Source: JAFGTX01 sp942492225 | Lineage (GTDB): Bacteria; Bacillota; Clostridia; Peptostreptococcales; Acidaminobacteraceae | Length of the DNA: 27,786 bases | Assembly (NCBI GenBank): GCA_942492225.1 | Contig: CALODS010000075.1 | Span: 1-27,786 of the forward strand | Reading direction: 5' to 3' | Shown: positions 22,680 through 27,786 of the stretch, piece by piece | Position numbering within the stretch: position 1 is the first letter of the stretch | Layout: each line of letters begins with the position of its first letter | Program-made: the position numbers and the translations under genes | Notes under the pieces: model-generated | Database searches by the model: none | What the model was told of the DNA's origin: nothing | Seen by the model: the letters and a program-made list of their open reading frames with translations, nothing else

Positions 22680-23924
22680 CTATGCAACTTTTCTATTTAA
22701 GATAAGATTTAAAACCACACCTACAATTGCTGCAAAACTTAATCCTGAGATTGTTACACTTGATGTTACAGGAATACCTAATGTAATCCCTGTAGCACTT
22801 TGAATATAAGAACCACCAAATCCTAAAATCAAGATTGTTGCCATAATGGTTACGTTTTTCCAGTTAAACTTTACATCGTTATTTTGAATTGTCTTCACAC
22901 CAATTAGTGCAATCATTGTGAATAACATTAAGCTGATACCACCCATAACTGGTACTGGGATTGATTTAAGTACTGCGCCTAGTTTTGACACAAGTCCAAG
23001 TACAATTGCACACACTGCCGCAATTCTAAGGTTTGCAGGGTTATAGTTCTTAGTAATTGCAAGAACACCTGTATTCTCTCCATAAGTTGTATTCGCAGGT
23101 CCACCAAGTAAACCAGCAAATAATGTTGCAAGACCATCACCTAGTAAGGTTCTATTAAGACCTGGATCTTCAATAAAGTCTTTACCAACAACCATTCCAT
23201 TTGTTGTTATATCACCAATATGTTCCATAAATACTGCAAGAACAACTGGTGCAATTGTTAAAATCGCTGGTAAACTGAACTTTGGTAGTCTGAACGCTGG
23301 CATTGCAAACGTTGCAGCTGATGATACGATTGTTGTATCTACTTGACCCATATAAAGTGCTGCTGCATATCCAACTAGAACACCGAAAAGAATTGATAAT
23401 TGTTTTGTAAATCCTTTGAACATGAAGTTTACGATTAATGCTGTCCCCAGTGTAATGGCTGCTAGAATAAAATGTGCACTCGCCATACCGTATGCTACTG
23501 GAATTAGGTTAAGACCAATTACCATAATCATTGGACCAACGACATGCGGTGGTAATAATCTTTTTATTCTATCCATTCCAATTTCTTTTACGAAAAATGA
23601 TAAAAGGACATAAATAAAACCAGCTACCATGATACCGCCTTGTGCATAAGCCAAATCTCCACCGTGCATTTCTCTAACAGCGATAATCAATGGAATAAAT
23701 GCAAAAGAGGATCCAAGGAAAACTGGTACCTTCTTTTTTGTACAAAAGTGAAAAATTAATGTTCCACATCCTGCTGTGAATAATGCTACTGAAGGATCAA
23801 ATCCTGTAAGCATTGGTACAAGAACTGTTGCACCAAACATAGCAATTAGATGTTGAAGTCCTAAAACAAGACTTTTCAAATTTGAAAATATACTTTTTTC
23901 TGCAGAAATAACGTTTGTAGACAT
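22680..23924 (-). CDS. uraA: uracil permease, NCS2 family
   Basis: 414 residues, an integral membrane transporter of the NCS2 (nucleobase-cation symporter 2) family with about 14 hydrophobic segments. Family marks are LGLQHLIAMFGATVLVP (21-37), SSFAFIP (72-78), MEHIGD (233-238) and GGPANTTYGENTGVLAITK (274-292). E234 and E283 correspond to the uracil-contacting Glu241 and Glu290 of E. coli UraA; the position of His245 is Asp238. It imports uracil with protons. The PyrR-binding leader at 23986-23999 confirms pyrimidine control and favours uracil over xanthine. AAGGGAG is the ribosome site, and it can be masked by the leader (see that entry). Monocistronic; no pyr biosynthesis gene follows. Confidence 0.95.
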   Translation of the reverse strand: MSTNVISAEKSIFSNLKSLVLGLQHLIAMFGATVLVPMLTGFDPSVALFTAGCGTLIFHFCTKKKVPVFLGSSFAFIPLIIAVREMHGGDLAYAQGGIMVAGFIYVLLSFFVKEIGMDRIKRLLPPHVVGPMIMVIGLNLIPVAYGMASAHFILAAITLGTALIVNFMFKGFTKQLSILFGVLVGYAAALYMGQVDTTIVSSAATFAMPAFRLPKFSLPAILTIAPVVLAVFMEHIGDITTNGMVVGKDFIEDPGLNRTLLGDGLATLFAGLLGGPANTTYGENTGVLAITKNYNPANLRIAAVCAIVLGLVSKLGAVLKSIPVPVMGGISLMLFTMIALIGVKTIQNNDVKFNWKNVTIMATILILGFGGSYIQSATGITLGIPVTSSVTISGLSFAAIVGVVLNLILNRKVA

Positions 23925-23930
23925 AAAAAA

Positions 23931-24001
23931 TACTCCCTTCTCTCATTGACACTTTACCCTAGGGAGTTTCTATTCTCCCTTTCTTGGCCTCTCGGGACCA
24001 A
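23931..24001 (-). promoter_or_regulatory. PyrR-binding leader with probable ribosome-site switch
   Basis: On the minus strand GGTCCCGAGAGGCC (23999-23986), extended by flanking TT/AA, matches the PyrR RNA-loop consensus UCCNGNGAGGY at every position. It is followed by AGGGAG (23980-23975), then ACTCCCT (23967-23961), then the uraA ribosome site GGGAGT (23937-23932). ACTCCC can pair either with the first AGGGAG or with the ribosome site. No U-tract terminator lies in the leader, so control is probably translational. PyrR bound to UMP would be expected to favour the masked state. Confidence 0.75.
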
Positions 24002-24097
24002 ATTAAAAGACACTCATTATTTACTTTCGTTGTATTTTATCACAGCCATTTGAGAAAAGCAATAATTTTTTATATGATTCATTTGTTACTTTTTGGG

Positions 24098-24103
24098 TAT
24101 AAT
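24098..24103 (+). promoter_or_regulatory. -10 box of the FliD-like gene
   Basis: A perfect TATAAT stands 39 bases before the ATG at 24143. The -35 at 17 bases (TGATTC) is poor. The start would be near 24110. No sigma-D flagellar box is seen. Confidence 0.4.
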
Positions 24104-24142
24104 AGTGTTAAGGGTGAAGTCTGTCCACCAGGAGGCGGTGTT

Positions 24143-25423
24143 ATGAATACATCATTATTGTCTAATATCAATGTTATGAATTTTAATATTATTGGGCCTA
24201 CACGTGCACTTGCACGAAAGGCTTATGGACCTTCTACGGACTTTTTATTCAACAATTTTAAATCTTCTAGATCTTTTACTGATTATATAGATTACAATGC
24301 AGATCAGCAACTTAATGATTTTATGACTCGATATGATGAAAACAGTTCTTCTTTAAGTGATGTGTCGATGGAACTCGTCAGATTATTTACTGATATGCAT
24401 CAAACTAGAGATGTCTCTGTTGATAGCGATACCCTAACTGCCCATGCAAAGAATAGCGCTAAAATACAAGAATATGCGATTTCTGTTAAGCAATTGGCAA
24501 CCACACAAATAGATACTTCTAGTCCCGTAAAACAAGACTCAACTGAATTATCTGACCTCTCATCAGTTGATTTAACACTAAATCAGGGAGATCAAACTTA
24601 CAATTTATCTATTGATACCGAAGACACCACAACAAATCAAGATGTTTTGAAAAAGATTTCTTCTTCTATAAACCAGTCCAGTGCTGATATTAAATCAGCC
24701 GTTTTATCCGATGATGAAGGTAATACGCGACTATCCATTGAAAGCACAAAGACAGGCGTCGATGCTTCGTTTAAAATATCTGGCTCTTTTAGCGAAATGG
24801 TAAACTTATCAACTCTTTCATCTGCTCGTAATGCAACTTATACCTTAAACGATTCTTCTTTTGAAAGCAATAGTAATTCTGTTGCTATTGATAATGATAG
24901 TTTACAAATTACGTTTAACAAGGAAACCGTTGGCACTGAAATTATAAAAGTTACTCTTGATACCCAAGCAGTCGACAATCAATTTGAAAAATTAAGTAGT
25001 GAACTACAAAAAATATCTGAACTTTTTAATGATTATAGAGGTGAAAGTAGATTGCTAAGTAAGTACGAACGTCGATTTAATCATCTTATGACAAAATATA
25101 AGGATGAACTTGAATCTGTTGGAATAAAAAAACAAGATGATGGATATATTGCTTTTTTATCAAGCAACTTAGAGCTAAAGAAACAAATTAATGGCCCAAA
25201 GCCAACGCTCCAAGTCGACCAAGCTGGAACGATGCTTGATGAATTTACTAAATTTGCATTAGATCTTGACGCTCAAGATGTCAGAACATTACTACCCTCT
25301 AGAGCTAATAGCAATTTACCGAGTTTTACCAATGATGACTTCCTAACGTATTTGTCCTTCTCAAATAGATTTAATATCAGTGCTTTTTATCCAACGGGTG
25401 GCATAATGGATTTTATGCTTTAA
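24143..25423 (+). CDS. FliD-like flagellar-cap-type orphan protein
   Basis: 426 residues from ATG 24143, which follows AGGAGG by nine bases; the open frame upstream overlaps the uraA leader and has no ribosome site. The middle resembles the flagellar cap protein FliD. Residues 100-125 look like the FliD N-region (LTAHAKNSAKIQEYAISVKQ, then LATTQ). Residues 140-215 look like the D2/D3 fold, with VLKKISSSINQSSADIKSAV followed by LSIESTKTG. Residues 227-275 read SARNATYTLNDSSFES, then LQITF. A coiled coil about 277-330 ends DELESVGI, as at the FliD C-terminus. The first 95 residues do not look like the FliD D0 helix and there is no cysteine. No signal peptide is present, as for flagellar export substrates. 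No flagellar genes are nearby. It may be a diverged cap or hook-associated protein or an exported adhesin. Confidence 0.6.
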   Translation: MNTSLLSNINVMNFNIIGPTRALARKAYGPSTDFLFNNFKSSRSFTDYIDYNADQQLNDFMTRYDENSSSLSDVSMELVRLFTDMHQTRDVSVDSDTLTAHAKNSAKIQEYAISVKQLATTQIDTSSPVKQDSTELSDLSSVDLTLNQGDQTYNLSIDTEDTTTNQDVLKKISSSINQSSADIKSAVLSDDEGNTRLSIESTKTGVDASFKISGSFSEMVNLSTLSSARNATYTLNDSSFESNSNSVAIDNDSLQITFNKETVGTEIIKVTLDTQAVDNQFEKLSSELQKISELFNDYRGESRLLSKYERRFNHLMTKYKDELESVGIKKQDDGYIAFLSSNLELKKQINGPKPTLQVDQAGTMLDEFTKFALDLDAQDVRTLLPSRANSNLPSFTNDDFLTYLSFSNRFNISAFYPTGGIMDFML

Positions 25424-25448
25424 CACTACTGTAAACTGTAAATTTTAA

Positions 25449-25478
25449 ACGCCATCTCATAAGAGATGGCGTCTTTTA
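25449..25478 (+). terminator. terminator of the FliD-like gene
   Basis: A perfect 10-bp stem (25449-25458 with 25463-25472), loop ATAA, is followed by CTTTTA on the plus strand, 25 bases after the stop. It lies between convergent genes and may also serve rplY weakly. Confidence 0.8.
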
Positions 25479-25520
25479 TAGTAATTTATTTTAACAAGTT
25501 TTTAGACAATACCCTATATC

Positions 25521-26144
25521 TTACAACACACTTAAATCTTCTTGCACCGATGATACTACAGCTTCTTCATTTTCTGATTCTTCATGAATTTTTGCTTCAG
25601 CTAGTGCAACAATAATCTCATCTTCATCATTTGATAGATCATAGCGTTCATCATCAAAGATACTTAAATCTTTAATTTTAATGTTTTCACCATACTTTAG
25701 ATGTGCTACATCCAATTCAATAGAGTCAATTAAGTCTTTAGGGAGTACACTCATTTCAATTTCATGAATAAGCTCTGACACAACTGATCTACTATCTTCA
25801 ATTTTTTCTTTATTTATTAGTCGAATTGGTATCGTTACATTAACCTTTTCACCTGCTTGAAGCTCTTGAAAGTCAATATGTAAAACATTTCCCTTCATAA
25901 CACCTAATTGAATTTCCTTAATAATGACATTATGTGATACACTGCCAACGGTAAAATCTAAATTTGTTCCTACGCCGTGATATTTTAAAAACTTTCCAAG
26001 TTCGAGTGCATCCATTTTCACCGGTGTACTGCCAACATGATGACCATATATAACACCTGGTATAAAATTATCTTTTCTAATGCCTTTTAAACCGGATGTG
26101 CCGACTTCTTCTCTAACAATTCCGCTTAAACTTGCTCTGCTCAT
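25521..26144 (-). CDS. rplY: ribosomal protein L25, Ctc/TL5 long form
   Basis: 207 residues: an N-terminal L25 5S-rRNA-binding domain (about 1-92; RKDNFIPGVIYGHHVGS, VMKGNVLHIDFQEL) plus the C-terminal beta domain of the Ctc/TL5 form (about 100-185; VTIPIRLIN, then LPKDLIDSIELDVAHLKYGE), ending in an acidic tail rich in Glu. It binds 5S rRNA in the central protuberance. In Bacillus ctc is stress-induced by sigma-B; nothing like that is seen here. GGGAGG is nine bases before the ATG. The position next to recR is not a classic linkage, and it is separated from recR by a terminator. Confidence 0.94.
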   Translation of the reverse strand: MSRASLSGIVREEVGTSGLKGIRKDNFIPGVIYGHHVGSTPVKMDALELGKFLKYHGVGTNLDFTVGSVSHNVIIKEIQLGVMKGNVLHIDFQELQAGEKVNVTIPIRLINKEKIEDSRSVVSELIHEIEMSVLPKDLIDSIELDVAHLKYGENIKIKDLSIFDDERYDLSNDEDEIIVALAEAKIHEESENEEAVVSSVQEDLSVL

Positions 26145-26265
26145 AATAATTACCTCCCAATATTTTGTCTATATCTATATTTAACCAAATTTTAGACAAA
26201 TATTCAAACTATTCTTAACATTCAGCTAATAATAAAAATTTATTCAGGTAATTTCTTGTTTGTTT

Positions 26266-26307
26266 CAAAAAAAGTGTGCTATTCAGCCGATACCGAATAA
26301 CACACTT
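26266..26307 (-). terminator. terminator of the dnaX-ybaB-recR operon
   Basis: A 13-bp stem with one G-U or mismatch (26272-26284 with 26295-26307) is followed on the minus strand by seven Ts. It begins seven bases after the recR stop. Confidence 0.88.
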
Positions 26308-26314
26308 AATATTC

Positions 26315-26914
26315 TTATAATTTTCTTCTTCCAGAGAGTGCCTTTGCAAGTGTTACTTCGTCAGCAAATTCTATGTCACCACCGACTGGTATACCATGAG
26401 CAAGTCTAGTCACTAATATATCGGTCGTCGATAATAATTTTGAAATATACATCGCTGTAGCTTCACCTTCAATTGTAGGATTTGTTGCTAAAACAATTTC
26501 TTCAACTGGAGCGCTTTGTAAGCGTATAATTAGTTCTCTTAATCTTATATCTTCTGGCCCAATACCATCTATTGGTGAAATTGACCCATGAAGAACATGA
26601 TATAAGCCATGAAATTCTTTTGTTCGTTCCATTGCAATAACGTCCTTAGGACTTTCCACGACACAAATCATTGTTTGATCTCTTTTTGTATTTGCACAAA
26701 TATAACAGGGATCAACGTCTGTCATATTAAAACATTGAGAACAGTACTTTATTTTACGTCGCGCTTCTAAAATAGATTCTGATAACCGCACAGCATCGTC
26801 TTCCTCTACATTCAGCAAATGAAAGGCAAGTCGCTGTGCTGATTTAGAACCAATACCTGGTAAACGAGAAAGTTCATCTATTAATTTTGCGACGGGTCTA
26901 GGAAATGTGCTCAT
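26315..26914 (-). CDS. recR: recombination protein RecR
   Basis: 199 residues, the usual RecR length. Layout: helix-hairpin-helix LSRLPGIGSKSAQRLAFHLL (15-34), a C4 zinc finger (C58, C61, C70, C73), a Toprim domain starting MICVVESPKDVIAMER (about 82-97) with the acidic segment ATNPTIEGEATAMY near residue 142, and a C-terminal Walker-B-like and clamp region LAHGIPVGGDIEF. It forms the ring clamp that works with RecO and RecF in loading RecA at gaps. It is translated nine bases after ybaB with only a modest AGGT ribosome site, so coupling is likely. Last gene of the conserved dnaX-ybaB-recR operon. Confidence 0.97.
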   Translation of the reverse strand: MSTFPRPVAKLIDELSRLPGIGSKSAQRLAFHLLNVEEDDAVRLSESILEARRKIKYCSQCFNMTDVDPCYICANTKRDQTMICVVESPKDVIAMERTKEFHGLYHVLHGSISPIDGIGPEDIRLRELIIRLQSAPVEEIVLATNPTIEGEATAMYISKLLSTTDILVTRLAHGIPVGGDIEFADEVTLAKALSGRRKL

Positions 26915-26923
26915 CTTTATGAC

Positions 26924-27262
26924 CTAGAACAAGCCAGGAATATTCATCCCGCCAGTCAATTTACCCATTTCTTTTGATGCTGTTTCTTCAGCGACTCTGA
27001 GTGCTTCATTAACTGCTACCATAATTAAATCTTGTAACATTTCAACATCATCTGGATCAACAACTTCTTCTTTTAAAACAATGTCTATAAGCTCTTTTTT
27101 GCCATTTACTTTTACTGTAACTGCACCGCCGCCAGCACTTGCTTCAAATTCTTTTTCTTCAATTTCCTGTTGCATTTTTTCCATATTTGCCTGCATTTTT
27201 TGAACTTGTTTCATCATGTTATTCATATTACCAGGCATCATTGGTTTTTTTCCTTTAGCCAT
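26924..27262 (-). CDS. ybaB: YbaB/EbfC nucleoid-associated protein
   Basis: 112 residues: a Met/Gly-rich start (KKPMMPGNMNNMMKQ), a coiled-coil helix KMQANMEKMQQEIEE (about 23-37), the conserved strand segment FEASAGGGAVTVKVNGKKEL (39-58), then VDPDDVEMLQDLIMVAVNEAL (68-88). It is a dimeric tweezer-like DNA-binding protein found almost always between dnaX and recR. A strong AAGGAGG precedes the ATG. The gap to dnaX is 49 bases if dnaX ends at 27312, but 177 bases if it ends at 27440. Confidence 0.96.
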   Translation of the reverse strand: MAKGKKPMMPGNMNNMMKQVQKMQANMEKMQQEIEEKEFEASAGGGAVTVKVNGKKELIDIVLKEEVVDPDDVEMLQDLIMVAVNEALRVAEETASKEMGKLTGGMNIPGLF

Positions 27263-27311
27263 TAATTATTCCTCCTTGCTTAAAGCATTAATATATCTTA
27301 TTGAATAGATC

Positions 27312-27786
27312 TTATTCAATAATTTCAACGTTATCACTTACTTCACCTAAAAATGACTTAAGAGCATCTAAATCATCTGTTGGTGTTACACTTTTTTCAC
27401 TTTCATCAAGTGCAAGACTGTTATTAAATACACATTTTACTAAAATCTCTTTTTTTGTAACAAGCCACTAATAACTTGTTCTACAATTTGTGTATTTTCA
27501 GGTCGAGACAGCATATCTACATGAAAACCAAAAACATCATCAAAGCCAATCATTAAATAATTATTTTCAACTATTTTGGGTGTACCTTCTATTAAAAAGG
27601 CATGCACTCTCACATTTCTCTCTTTTACACCAATAAGAAGTTGATCCCAAGCATCTCTTACGCGTATCAGATCGTCATTATTAATTGACCCTTTAGGAAA
27701 AATTTTCTTGCTCTCTTCCACAGGTTCATTTTTCACTTCAGAAACCAATTGTTTCTTCTTTGTTGCTGCTGATAATTTTTTTTCGC
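27312..27786 (-). CDS. dnaX: DNA polymerase III gamma/tau subunit, 3' end, with in-frame shift site
   Basis: Only the C-terminal part is in the window; the frame is open to the right edge through EKKLSAATKKQLVSEVKN. It contains the alpha-helical C-terminal domain typical of Gram-positive DnaX (LIRVRDAWDQLLIGVKERN, then VRVHAFLIEG, VENNYLMIGFDDVFGFH). The zero frame stops at TAG 27440 just after LLQKKRF. The -1 frame continues from the A7 run for 45 more codons (EILVKCVFNNSLAL to VEIIE, stop 27312), which looks like the normal family C-terminus and leaves a normal 49-base gap to ybaB. So either one A is missing, or the ribosome slips at A AAA AAG, 27449-27455. Short and long products would then both be made. 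Confidence 0.85.
27449..27455 (-). promoter_or_regulatory. candidate -1 ribosomal frameshift site in dnaX
   Basis: On the minus strand A AAA AAG lies exactly in phase (codons CAA AAA AAG), two codons before the zero-frame stop. This is the same heptamer and phase as the E. coli dnaX slippery site. No clear Shine-Dalgarno-like stimulator is seen. A weak stem (AACAAG/CTTGTT) lies just upstream. Confidence 0.45.

Noticed and set aside
23984..24142. Longer N-terminus for the FliD-like protein
   Set aside because: It would overlap the PyrR leader and the TATAAT box and lacks a ribosome site; ATG 24143 has AGGAGG.
1..27786. CRISPR arrays, tRNA or rRNA genes, transposases, phage genes
   Set aside because: No regularly spaced repeats, tRNA-like folds, rRNA segments, transposase or phage proteins were seen on either strand.

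Overview
The window looks like chromosomal DNA of a low-GC anaerobic Firmicute (class Clostridia) that ferments amino acids. The evidence is the near-complete kdd-kamABCDE lysine fermentation cluster, an arginine deiminase (arc) operon, a sigma-54 activator, and Firmicute housekeeping genes (veg, ispE, DUF1934, recR-ybaB-dnaX, the rplY/ctc type of L25). A Spo0A-box-like site and a Gin/CsfB-like zinc-ribbon protein suggest a spore-former. A chemoreceptor and a FliD-like protein suggest motility. Almost all genes lie on the minus strand. The only plus-strand genes I accept are the small zinc-ribbon ORF at 2385 and the FliD-like gene at 24143.

Layout. 1-1823: start of a large secreted IPT/TIG-repeat protein that runs off the left edge. 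1824-2384: a 560-base intergenic region with a promoter/palindrome, two hairpins (one terminator-like on the minus strand), a Spo0A-like box and a 21-bp-spaced tandem repeat. 2385-2570: Gin-like ORF. 2673-4718: a chemoreceptor whose sensor domain carries the amino-acid-binding dCache_1 motif. 4912-12552: lysine operon kdd > kamA > kamB > kamC > kamD > kamE. A near-perfect -24/-12 sigma-54 promoter lies just before kdd, and hairpins lie between kdd, kamA and kamB. 12837-14240: PAS-AAA+-Fis sigma-54 activator, the obvious candidate regulator. 14310-16309: ispE, a GntR/FCD regulator and a DUF1934 gene. 16479-19737: arcA-arcB-arcC, with arcB broken by several frameshifts and the 5' end of arcA also broken. 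20088-20360: veg. 20524-21264: YkgJ-type Cys-cluster protein. 21389-21508: a 39-residue ORF with its own promoter and terminator. 21656-22522: TIM-barrel sugar-phosphate isomerase-like protein. 22680-23924: uracil permease behind a PyrR-binding leader. 24143-25423: FliD-like orphan. 25521-26144: L25/Ctc. 26315-27786: recR, ybaB and the 3' end of dnaX, which has an in-frame A AAA AAG slippery site next to an early stop.

How the genes work together. KamA makes beta-lysine from lysine. KamDE moves the terminal amino group to give 3,5-diaminohexanoate. KamB and KamC are the presumed reactivase of the B12/PLP mutase. Kdd oxidises the product. The later enzymes (Kce, Kal, CoA transferase) are not in the window. 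The chemoreceptor next to the operon plausibly senses an amino acid, and lysine is an obvious test. The arc operon would give ATP from arginine if it is functional; its promoter has an ArgR-like box upstream.

Most notable observations: (1) the sigma-54 promoter plus three TGCCGA-type 16-bp inverted repeats tying the activator to the lysine operon and to its own leader; (2) a possible programmed -1 frameshift, or a homopolymer defect, in dnaX; (3) a PyrR site joined to what looks like a translational, not transcriptional, switch before the uracil permease; (4) the amino-acid-binding chemoreceptor; (5) clustered frameshifts in arcA/arcB that spare conserved motifs.
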